Assembly: GCA_964526945.1 (NCBI GenBank)
Contig: CAZGNA010000163.1
Span: forward strand, 1 to 5,880
DNA: 5,880 nt
Direction of reading: 5' to 3'
Source of the DNA: Fervidifonticultor sp964526945
GTDB taxonomy: Bacteria > Sysuimicrobiota > Sysuimicrobiia > Sysuimicrobiales > Humicultoraceae
In this document: positions 1 through 5,196 of the stretch, one piece after another
How positions within the stretch are numbered: the first letter of the stretch is position 1
Layout: the number at the start of each line of letters is the position of its first letter
The notes under the pieces: generated by a model
What the model was told of the DNA's origin: nothing
Seen by the model: only the letters and a program-made list of their open reading frames with translations
Database searches by the model: none
Program-made: the position numbers and the translations under genes

Positions 1-556
1 CTCCGGCTCCGTACAGCGCCTGTGCGCGCCGCGCGGCTGCCTCGGCTGCCTGCCGCGCTGCACGCGCTTGCGCGCGCTCCTGCTCGGCCCGGGCGATCTC
101 CTGGGGTCGCGTGCCGGCCAGCACCCGATCCAGTCGGGCCGTGGCCGCGGCCAGCTGTGCCCGCGCCTGCGCCTCCTCGGTCGCCGCGCGCTCCCGGGCC
201 AGCGCGAGCGCCATCCTGGCCTGCTGGAGCGCGGTCTGGGCCGTGGCCACTGCGGCCAGAGCTTCCTCGACGCCCGCCTGCAGCTCGCGATCGTCCAGGC
301 GCAGGAGGGGTTGCCCGGCCCGCACCGCCTGGCCTTCCCGCACGAGGATGGCGGCGATCCGACCGGCCAGCTTCGGCGCGAGATGCACGGTCCGCGCCTG
401 CACGACGCCGTCGGCGGTGAACGAGGCCGCGAGCGGCCGACGTCGGACCTCGCCGACAACGACCGGCACGGGGCCGGCACGGGCCTGCCACTCGCGGTAG
501 ACGAGCGCGCCTGCCGCCAGCAGGAGAACGGCGAGCACCGTCACGCGTCGTCGCAT
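1..556 (-). CDS. HlyD-family efflux/secretion membrane fusion protein, partial (C-terminus beyond left edge)
   Basis: Periplasmic adaptor that normally bridges an inner-membrane pump (ABC or RND type) to an outer-membrane channel. The frame is open for 185 codons from the ATG at 556 to the left edge, with no stop. Residues 1-4 are arginine-rich (MRRR), followed by one hydrophobic anchor at about residues 5-20. A biotinyl-lipoyl-like half-domain follows at about 48-90, including APKLAGRIAAILVREGQ and the AGQPLLRLDD turn typical of the family. From about 93 to the edge lies a long Ala/Gln/Glu/Arg-rich coiled-coil hairpin, with the link LAGTRPQEIARAE typical of YbhG/HlyD adaptors. The second half of the coil, the second lipoyl half and the beta-barrel would lie off-window. 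No clear Shine-Dalgarno precedes the ATG, but no better in-frame start is seen. It overlaps the end of the upstream MgtC-like frame by 16 nt, an overlap that is probably meaningless if that frame is broken. The pump partner is not visible, so the substrate is unknown. Confidence 0.88.
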   Translation of the reverse strand, partial: MRRRVTVLAVLLLAAGALVYREWQARAGPVPVVVGEVRRRPLAASFTADGVVQARTVHLAPKLAGRIAAILVREGQAVRAGQPLLRLDDRELQAGVEEALAAVATAQTALQQARMALALARERAATEEAQARAQLAAATARLDRVLAGTRPQEIARAEQERAQARAARQAAEAAARRAQALYGAG

Positions 557-1542
557 GTGGTGGCAGCCTTGGGAGCCAGGATCGTCATATGCCGGATCCC
601 TCTGCAGCGTAGACAGCCCGGTGGGCGCTGCCCATCGGGCCCCCAGCCGATTCCGCGGCGGCCCGGCACGCCAGACGGCGAGGCCGTGCGCTCGTGCACA
701 CCACTGGCCGGGGGACAGACCGGGTGTGCGCTGCGAGCCCAGCCGTCGCCCGTGGCGTCCAGGCCCCCTGCCCGTTCAGGTCCGCAGGTGCACCGTGGCC
801 AGCGCGGCCATCCCGGCCAGCACCGCCGCACCCTGCACCGCGACAATCGCGCGCCGGAACGCATGACCGCCGTGCTGGAGACCAGGCCACCCAGCAGCCC
901 GCTGGCGTACAGGCCGCGCGCCTCGCCCCAGATCCGCATGCCGACGAACGCGACGAACGACAGCCCGCACACGAGCACCACCATGCCCCACAGGTGGCGG
1001 GGGTTCCAGACGCCCCACGGACCGTACCGCGCGTCGGGCAGCAGCGGCAGCACCACGGCCGCGATCACGGCCAGCACCAGTGCCGCCTGCACCTCGTCAC
1101 GGCTGAGCCCGCGGGGAAACGCCTCCAGGCGCTCTTTGGACGCCAGCAGCACCGTCATGCCGATGCCCAGCACGGCCGCCAGCAGCAGCGCCCCGGCGCC
1201 CGCCAGCACGCCCACCCAGTAGGTGGCCAGCGCGGCGGTCTCGGTGGTCGTGCCGATGTCGCTGCGACTGCTGCGCAGGTACGAGACGACGACCAGCGCT
1301 GCCACCGCCACGAACCCGGCGATGACGGCGGGCCCGATCTGGCCCGACGCCAGGGCCAGGACCGCGCCGAGCACGCTGAACAGCGGGAACGTCCGCACCC
1401 CGGCGAACTGCGGCGAGCCGGTACCCTCGGCGCGCTCGCGCTCGATGCCGATGAGGCCGCCCAGCGCGGCCGCGACCACCAGCCGCAGGAGGACGATGTC
1501 GGTCCCGGCGGCGGGCTGGAAGACGTCGTGCCCGCCGGTCAC
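541..1542 (-). CDS. MgtC/SapB-DUF4010 family membrane protein, C-terminal part apparently out of frame
   Basis: Integral membrane protein of the MgtC/SapB superfamily with a DUF4010-type continuation. Its physiological role is poorly defined; MgtC itself is linked to magnesium limitation and ATP synthase control. Residues 16-40 carry the family start (LLRLVVAAALGGLIGIERER). AGVRTFPLFSVLGA at about 47-60 is the MgtC-type motif, and hydrophobic helices follow at about 72-89 and 105-133. SKERLEAFPRGLSRDEVQAA at 135-154 and the later LLGGLVSSTAV at 216-226 are DUF4010-like. After M227 (about position 862) the frame becomes Arg/Cys/Pro/Gly-rich and non-hydrophobic up to its stop at 541, which is unlike the family (usually about 420 residues). 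A hydrophobic tail (AFRRAIVAVQGAAVLAGMAA) in another frame ends at a stop at 776. I therefore infer an out-of-frame internal deletion, a pseudogene or an assembly error. The GTG start has no Shine-Dalgarno and lies 9 nt after the small membrane ORF, suggesting coupled translation. Confidence 0.75.
   Translation of the reverse strand: MTGGHDVFQPAAGTDIVLLRLVVAAALGGLIGIERERAEGTGSPQFAGVRTFPLFSVLGAVLALASGQIGPAVIAGFVAVAALVVVSYLRSSRSDIGTTTETAALATYWVGVLAGAGALLLAAVLGIGMTVLLASKERLEAFPRGLSRDEVQAALVLAVIAAVVLPLLPDARYGPWGVWNPRHLWGMVVLVCGLSFVAFVGMRIWGEARGLYASGLLGGLVSSTAVMRSGARLSRCRVRRCWPGWPRWPRCTCGPERAGGLDATGDGWARSAHPVCPPASGVHERTASPSGVPGRRGIGWGPDGQRPPGCLRCRGIRHMTILAPKAATTCDDA
616..640 (-). terminator. Strong hairpin, possible terminator between the MgtC-like gene and the HlyD gene
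   Basis: On the plus strand GCCCG-G-TGGGC (616-626) pairs with GCCCA-T-CGGGC (630-640) around a 3-nt loop. In the minus-strand RNA this gives 5 + 5 base pairs with one A-C mismatch. The stem is followed by TGTCT rather than a true U-run, so it is at best an imperfect intrinsic terminator. It lies downstream of the out-of-frame stop at 776 and about 60 nt before the HlyD start. That position fits an intergenic role and argues against 541-776 being coding. Confidence 0.35.
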
Positions 1543-1551
1543 GGGCGGGGT

Positions 1552-1683
1552 CTAGGCGACAGCGGCCTGGTGCCAGCGCCAGGCGACGTAGAGGGTGTAC
1601 ACGGCCAGCGCCCCCAGGGCCAGGCCCGACAGCACGCCCGCTCCCAGCAGGGTCCAGCGCACGACGGGCGGGAGCTCTTTCAT
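1552..1683 (-). CDS. Small single-helix membrane protein (43 aa), hypothetical
   Basis: I do not recognise a family. The product has a short charged N-terminus (MKEL), then one strongly hydrophobic segment at about residues 9-34 that includes LLGAGVLSGLALGALAVYTL. It ends in a short aromatic/basic tail (AWRWHQ), so a single-pass inner-membrane peptide is likely. The ATG at 1683 is preceded by GGAGG with 8 nt spacing inside a longer purine-rich GAGGAGGGAGG stretch, an excellent ribosome site that supports real translation. The stop TAG at 1552-1554 is in the same frame as the MgtC-like gene, whose GTG start follows after three codons. The two are almost certainly cotranscribed and may be coupled. 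The RBS/start region is a near-exact copy of one 71 bp upstream. An accessory peptide for the neighbouring membrane protein is possible but is only inference from context. Confidence 0.6.
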   Translation of the reverse strand: MKELPPVVRWTLLGAGVLSGLALGALAVYTLYVAWRWHQAAVA

Positions 1684-1706
1684 CACGGTGTCCTCCCTCC
1701 TCGTAG
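1671..1706. repeat. Direct repeat copy A (RBS + start cassette)
   Basis: This 36-bp segment matches 1742-1777 with a single difference (G at 1688 versus C at 1759). Read on the minus strand it contains CTACGAGGAGGGAGGACA, then the ATG and codons for MKEL. This copy initiates the 43-residue membrane protein. Homology stops sharply on both sides. Confidence 0.9.
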
Positions 1707-1754
1707 CGGTCGGCACCGCCAGCGCGGCAGCGCTTGAACACGGAGCTCTTTCAT
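1683..1754 (-). CDS. Possible 23-aa leader peptide coupled to the small membrane protein
   Basis: An ATG at 1754 has GGAGG 8 nt upstream and opens a 23-codon frame beginning MKELRVQALPRW and ending GGRTP. Its TGA overlaps the next ATG by one base (TGATG), the classic arrangement for translational coupling. The ribosome site, start and first four codons are copied from (or to) the following gene. The peptide is Arg/Pro-rich with no recognisable domain and no run of identical codons that would indicate classical amino-acid attenuation. It may be a true leader ORF or merely the remnant of a tandem duplication. Codon content alone cannot decide. Confidence 0.35.
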   Translation of the reverse strand: MKELRVQALPRWRCRPLRGGRTP

Positions 1755-1777
1755 CACGCTGTCCTCCCTCCTCGTAG
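1742..1777. repeat. Direct repeat copy B (RBS + start cassette)
   Basis: This is the second copy of the 36-bp cassette, offset by 71 bp from copy A with one mismatch. On the minus strand it supplies the ribosome site and ATG of the 23-codon leader frame. Because the match covers exactly the translation-initiation region, it looks like a short tandem duplication kept, or recent enough to remain, almost identical. Confidence 0.9.
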
Positions 1778-2060
1778 GGTGTGGCCAGCAGGCCACGGCA
1801 CACCAGCCGGTCGACGCCACTGAGCCCGTGCCGAACGGAAGACCCTTGCGTGCTTCCATTAGACCATGGCCGGGGGACCGTGGCCCTCGGCTGCCCGCCC
1901 GATTTCTCGCACTGGCCATCGAGACGCGTCGGGTGGAGTACCGGTGGGGTCCGGACCTGCCTGTGCCGGCGCTGCGGCCATCCCCCGTAGCAGCCGGCAC
2001 CGGTCCGTGCCATGCTGGAGGTGAGCCTGGGGATCTTCCAGCCGGGAGAGGAGGTGTCCT
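1755..2060. other. Divergent non-coding spacer with a leader hairpin and possible promoter
   Basis: The reading frames crossing this 306-bp stretch have no recognisable protein character. It separates the minus-strand MgtC-like operon from the plus-strand editing gene, so both promoters should lie here. Next to the repeat, GGTGTG (1778-1783) can pair with CACACC (1799-1804). An alternative pairing is GTGGCC (1781-1786) with GGCCAC (1791-1796). Either would form a hairpin just upstream of the leader ribosome site on the minus-strand RNA. GGCAC/GTGCC (1996-2011) is a small hairpin about 50 nt before the plus-strand gene. No tRNA or known riboswitch was recognised. Confidence 0.5.
1858..1866 (-). 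promoter_or_regulatory. Candidate extended -10 element for the small-ORF/MgtC-like operon
   Basis: On the minus strand the sequence reads TGG-TCTAAT. This is an extended -10 (TGn) followed by a 5-of-6 match to TATAAT, in otherwise very GC-rich DNA. No convincing -35 lies 16-18 bp upstream. It would give a leader of roughly 100 nt before the first ATG at 1754, including the hairpin near 1778-1804. This is a sequence-only guess. Confidence 0.28.
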
Positions 2061-2534
2061 GTGACCTGCCGGGAGCGCCTGGAGCAGATGTGCAGGGAGG
2101 CCGGGGTGGCCTACCGCGTCACGCCGCACCCGCCGGCCTTCACCGCGCAGGAGATCGCGGCCGCCGAGCACGTGAGCGGCTACGAGATCGCCAAGGTCGT
2201 CATGGCCACCGTCGACGACCGTCTGGTCATGCTCGTGCTACCCGCCCCCTACCGGGTGGACCTGGTGCGGTTGAAACAGCAGCTCGGTGCCGGGACGGTG
2301 CGCCTGGCGCACGAGCGCGAGTTCGCCGACGTCTTCCCCGACTGTGAGGTCGGCGCCATGCCGCCGTTCGGCCACCTCTACAACGTTCCCGTCTACGTCG
2401 ACCGGGCCCTGACCCGCAACCGCGAGATCACCTTCAACGCCGGCACGCACCGCGAGACCATGACCATCGCCTACACCGACTACGAGCGGCTGGTGCGGCC
2501 CTCAGTGCTCGAGTTCGCGCAGGGGCCACGGTGA
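2061..2534 (+). CDS. YbaK/EbsC-family aminoacyl-tRNA editing (deacylase) protein
   Basis: Stand-alone trans-editing domain of the YbaK/ProX superfamily. Characterised members hydrolyse mischarged aminoacyl-tRNAs such as Cys- or Ala-tRNA(Pro) in the cytoplasm. The 157-residue length fits. Visible motifs are Y18 with HPPAFTAQEIA at 23-33 (family H-x-x-x-x-T-A-x-E-x-A), the conserved lysine K45 in YEIAKVVMA, and the glycine/proline turn GAMPPFG at 98-104. These are followed by VPVYVDRAL and the substrate-pocket segment ITFNAGTHRET at about 123-133. The GTG start at 2061 is fixed by a near-perfect AGGAGGT (2049-2055) with a 5-nt spacer. It stands alone on the plus strand, divergent from the MgtC-like operon and convergent with the tcu operon, so it is probably a single-gene unit. 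The pattern around the PPFG turn resembles uncharacterised YbaK relatives more than bacterial YbaK itself, so the tRNA substrate cannot be assigned. Confidence 0.93.
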   Translation: MTCRERLEQMCREAGVAYRVTPHPPAFTAQEIAAAEHVSGYEIAKVVMATVDDRLVMLVLPAPYRVDLVRLKQQLGAGTVRLAHEREFADVFPDCEVGAMPPFGHLYNVPVYVDRALTRNREITFNAGTHRETMTIAYTDYERLVRPSVLEFAQGPR

Positions 2535-2620
2535 GGCGCTGGTAGGCCACGCACGGCCCCGGTCCGGCGTCGGCCACGTTGCGGCGGCCGGCCAGGTTCC
2601 ACGGTCGTCGCCGAGAGCCG
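2535..2620. other. Convergent spacer between editing gene and tcuB
   Basis: This 86-bp GC-rich gap lies between two convergent stop codons. It holds short GGCC-type palindromes (for example CGGCC at 2571-2575 with GGCCG at 2586-2590, and GGCCGGCC at 2586-2593). There is no stem followed by a T-run on either strand, so no intrinsic terminator can be called. Confidence 0.5.
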
Positions 2621-3787
2621 TCACTGGGGCGGCACGTACCCGTCAGGATCGGTCGCCTCTGCGGGATGCCAGGCTGCGGGGGCGACCTCCACGGGGAGGT
2701 GATTCGTGCGCTGCTCCGCCCGGCTGCGCACGAGCGCGAGCACGCGGTAGACGGCGTGGATGAACTTCCCGTGGGCGGCGGTGACGTACAGGCCCGCCAC
2801 GGTCCCCAGGTGCACGGCGAGCGTGGCCCCCATCAACGGGGTCTGGCGGAGGAAGAGCGTCAGCATGCCCGTCACGTTGGTCATGCCCAGGGCGACCAGG
2901 AAGACGTAGTCGCTCCCCAGGGTCTCGGCGGCCGCAGGCGCCTGGTCGCTGTGACGTTTCTGTAGCCACAGCCCCAGGCACCCGGCGATCATGGCCACGC
3001 CCCCGGCGCTGCCCAGGAGGACCGGCAGGCTGACCACGGGGTAGGGCGGGAGCCTGCCGAGCAGTTCCTGATAGATGGCCGCCGACGTCGTGGATGCAAA
3101 GGCGGCGAGGAACCCGTAGAACACCAGGCCGTGGGAGATCCGCCGGCTCTGGGAGGGGTGTTCGGTGGGATAGGGGCACCCGGCGTCGCCCCCGCCGAGC
3201 CACCGCAGCCGGAGGACGTCCCATGCAGCCAGGGCCAGCGCCCGGGCATGGATGCGCACCCTGCCCGCGGCGGACTCATGCCAGAAGCGCGCGCCGGCGA
3301 TGGCCCACACGGCCATCCAGTAGCCGCCCAGGCCCAGCCCCGCCACCAGCATGGCCCAGTGGGGAATCACACGGTAGAACGCCCCCGGACCGGTGTGGAC
3401 CCGGAACAGCCGCTCGCCGGCGAGCCATGCGGCCCACAGCGTCACCAGCAGCGCCACCCCCGCGGCGACGGCCGCCGCGGCCCTGGGCCGACTGTGCAGC
3501 TGGCCCAGGACCGCCGGCCACGTGTGGCGCCGGTACGTGTCGGTGCGCACCGCCGCCAGCGTGCGGGGGAGGTTGACGGCGAACGGGTGCGGCGGCGCGT
3601 ACATGCAGGCGTAGTAGCAGGCGCGGCAGTCGTGGCAGAGGCTGGCGAGGTAGGCGATGTCGCCTCCTGTGAACGTCTGGCGCAACTCCAGGGCGGGGAA
3701 GACGGCGCAGTATCCCTCGCAGTAGCGGCACGCGTTGCAGATCGTCAGCTGCCGCGCGGCCTCGCGGGTCAGGTCAGGGTCACGCAT
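2621..3787 (-). CDS. tcuB: TcuB-like membrane Fe-S electron-transfer protein
   Basis: Membrane partner of the TcuA flavoprotein. In Salmonella, TcuB reoxidises the reduced FAD of TcuA and passes electrons to the membrane. The 388-residue length is close to the family norm. Two cysteine motifs of the form CxxCxxCxxxC (C17/20/23/27 and C51/54/57/61) predict two 4Fe-4S clusters. HDCRACYYACMYAPPHPFAVN at 52-72 is a TcuB/CitB signature. About six membrane helices follow, near 103-123, 143-165, 219-240, 254-274, 293-313 and 318-338. Histidines H143, H219, H326, H339 and H344 are candidate haem or quinone-site ligands, and AAHGKFIHAVYR (337-348) is family-like. Its ATG lies inside the end of tcuA (ATGCGTGA, 8-nt overlap) with no Shine-Dalgarno, so translation is probably coupled. 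It is the last gene of the operon. The closest alternative is the C-terminal half of a CobZ-type protein, which is normally fused to the flavoprotein half. Confidence 0.9.
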   Translation of the reverse strand: MRDPDLTREAARQLTICNACRYCEGYCAVFPALELRQTFTGGDIAYLASLCHDCRACYYACMYAPPHPFAVNLPRTLAAVRTDTYRRHTWPAVLGQLHSRPRAAAAVAAGVALLVTLWAAWLAGERLFRVHTGPGAFYRVIPHWAMLVAGLGLGGYWMAVWAIAGARFWHESAAGRVRIHARALALAAWDVLRLRWLGGGDAGCPYPTEHPSQSRRISHGLVFYGFLAAFASTTSAAIYQELLGRLPPYPVVSLPVLLGSAGGVAMIAGCLGLWLQKRHSDQAPAAAETLGSDYVFLVALGMTNVTGMLTLFLRQTPLMGATLAVHLGTVAGLYVTAAHGKFIHAVYRVLALVRSRAEQRTNHLPVEVAPAAWHPAEATDPDGYVPPQ

Positions 3788-5180
3788 GGGCGGCGGCGTG
3801 CGTGCCCGCGATGCGGCCGAACACGGTCCCGATGGTCATGCCGATGCCCGCCAGGTACCCGCGGGTCAGGATGTTGCCTGCCATGATCTCCCCGGCGGCG
3901 TAGAGGTTGTGGAAGGGCACCCCGTCCTGGCGCAGGACGCGCGCGGCGGCGTCCACGGCCACCCCCATGTACGTGAACGTGACCCCCGGGCGCAGGGGGA
4001 ACGCGAAGAACGGCGGGGTCGCGACGGGCAACGCCCAGTTGCTCTTGGGCGGATGCAGGTTCCGCGTGCAGGCCCCGTCGAGGACGTCGGGCGCGATGCG
4101 GCTGTTGTGGGCGGCGGCGCGGTTGAACTCCTCGACGGTGCGCACCAGCGCCTGGCGGTCGACGCCGAACTGCGCCTCGAGCTGGCCGGCGAGCTCCCCC
4201 AGCGAGGGGGCCGTGATCGGCGGGAACAGCGGGGGGATGAAGCGGCCGATCGCCCGCGCGTCGAGCACCACGAACGCGATCTGGTCCGGCTGCTGGGCGA
4301 TGAGCCTGCCCCAGATCGCGTACCGCTTGGGCCAGAGCTGTTCGCCCTCGTCGTAGAAGCGGTGGCCGAGGCGGTTGACGACGATGCCGAAGGGAATCGC
4401 GTCGACCCGCGTCACGATGCCCCCGTCGTACTTGGGAGCGCGGGCGTCGATGGCCACCCCGTGGAACTCCCGCGGATCGCCCACGCAGCGCGCGCCGCAG
4501 CGCAGCAGCAGGCGCAGCATGGCACCGTCGTTGTACGGCGTCCCGCGCACGAGGAAGTTGTGGGCCGCCGGGCCCCAGTACTCGGCCAGCCACGCGAGAT
4601 CGGCCTCGAAGCCCCCGGTGGCGACGACGGCCGCCCGGGCGCGCAGGACGGTGCCGTCGGCGAGCCGGACCCCCTCCAGGCGGTGCCCGTCCAGGAGCAG
4701 GTCGGTCACCGCCGTCTCGTAGCGGATCCACACGCCCAGCCGCTCGGCACGCGCGTAGTACGTGTTGAGCAGCGCTTTCCCCCCGCCCAGGAAGAAGAGA
4801 TTCGTGCGGTGCAGCGCCAGGGTGCCGGCGAGCGGGGGCTGCCACCTGACCCCCTGCGCCGCCATCCAGTCCGGCACCGTCGCCGACTCCCTGACCAGGA
4901 GCCGGGCCAGGTCGTGGTTGGTGGCGTGCCCGGTGACGCCGAGGAGGTCGTCGAGGAACTCCGCTTCCGTGTAGACGCCGGTCAGGTAGGCGCGGGGCGC
5001 GTCGTGGGCGCACCGCAGGTTGCGGGTGTGGCGGCTGTTCCCCCCGCGCATGTGCTGCGGTGCCCGTTCCAGGACGGCGACGGTGGCGCCGCGCGCCCGG
5101 GCCGCGAGCGCAGCGCACAGGGCCGCATTGCCGCCCCCGGCGACGACCACGTCGACGTGGCGTAGGGCCTGCGCCGTCAT
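3780..5180 (-). CDS. tcuA: TcuA-like FAD-dependent tricarballylate dehydrogenase
   Basis: FAD-dependent dehydrogenase of the succinate dehydrogenase/fumarate reductase flavoprotein superfamily. Salmonella TcuA oxidises tricarballylate to cis-aconitate. The 466-residue length matches TcuA closely. The N-terminal Rossmann fold shows VVVAGGGNAALCAALAARA (about 11-29) and the ribose-binding E38. MRGGNSRHTRNLR near residues 44-56 is a TcuA signature, as is the GGGKALLNTYY segment near 132. ATGGFEA near 187 closes the FAD domain. The C-terminal NLYAAGEIMAGNILTRGYLA (425-444) is the second FAD contact, and R440 lies where this superfamily often carries a catalytic arginine. No signal peptide is seen, so it should act at the cytoplasmic membrane face with TcuB. 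It starts 16 nt after the regulator's stop without a clear Shine-Dalgarno and overlaps tcuB by 8 nt. The related enzyme CobZ (precorrin-3B synthase) is a TcuA-TcuB fusion, but no cobalamin gene is near. The family is sure; the substrate is less so. Confidence 0.9.
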   Translation of the reverse strand: MTAQALRHVDVVVAGGGNAALCAALAARARGATVAVLERAPQHMRGGNSRHTRNLRCAHDAPRAYLTGVYTEAEFLDDLLGVTGHATNHDLARLLVRESATVPDWMAAQGVRWQPPLAGTLALHRTNLFFLGGGKALLNTYYARAERLGVWIRYETAVTDLLLDGHRLEGVRLADGTVLRARAAVVATGGFEADLAWLAEYWGPAAHNFLVRGTPYNDGAMLRLLLRCGARCVGDPREFHGVAIDARAPKYDGGIVTRVDAIPFGIVVNRLGHRFYDEGEQLWPKRYAIWGRLIAQQPDQIAFVVLDARAIGRFIPPLFPPITAPSLGELAGQLEAQFGVDRQALVRTVEEFNRAAAHNSRIAPDVLDGACTRNLHPPKSNWALPVATPPFFAFPLRPGVTFTYMGVAVDAAARVLRQDGVPFHNLYAAGEIMAGNILTRGYLAGIGMTIGTVFGRIAGTHAAAHA

Positions 5181-5196
5181 GGGCGGCCCGCGCTGG

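Noticed and set aside
68..1737. Long plus-strand open frames (384 and 347 codons) across the left third
   Set aside because: Compositional shadows rich in Arg, Pro, Gln and His opposite the HlyD and MgtC-like genes. No recognisable motif and no ribosome site.
1800..1866. tRNA-like look on the minus strand (TGGTCTAATGG, later GTTCGG)
   Set aside because: The T-loop lacks the GTTCRA pattern, and neither an acceptor stem nor an anticodon arm can be paired.
1948..1957. Perfect 10-bp palindrome GGTCCGGACC as an operator
   Set aside because: Short and made only of strong-pairing motifs common in this GC-rich background. There is no second copy and no clear promoter next to it.
1552..2013. A 153-codon N-terminally extended version of the small membrane protein
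   Set aside because: The extra 110 residues have no protein character and run through the spacer. The internal ATG at 1683 has an ideal ribosome site.
2621..3279. Other minus-strand frames within tcuB (for example 2643-3224 and 2989-3279)
   Set aside because: They overlap the Fe-S/membrane protein in shifted frames and have no membrane or motif content of their own.
3735..5165. Plus-strand open frame of 476 codons opposite tcuA
   Set aside because: Antisense shadow of a GC-rich gene. It is rich in Arg/Gly/Val/Asp with no domain or hydrophobic pattern, while the minus strand is a full-length TcuA.
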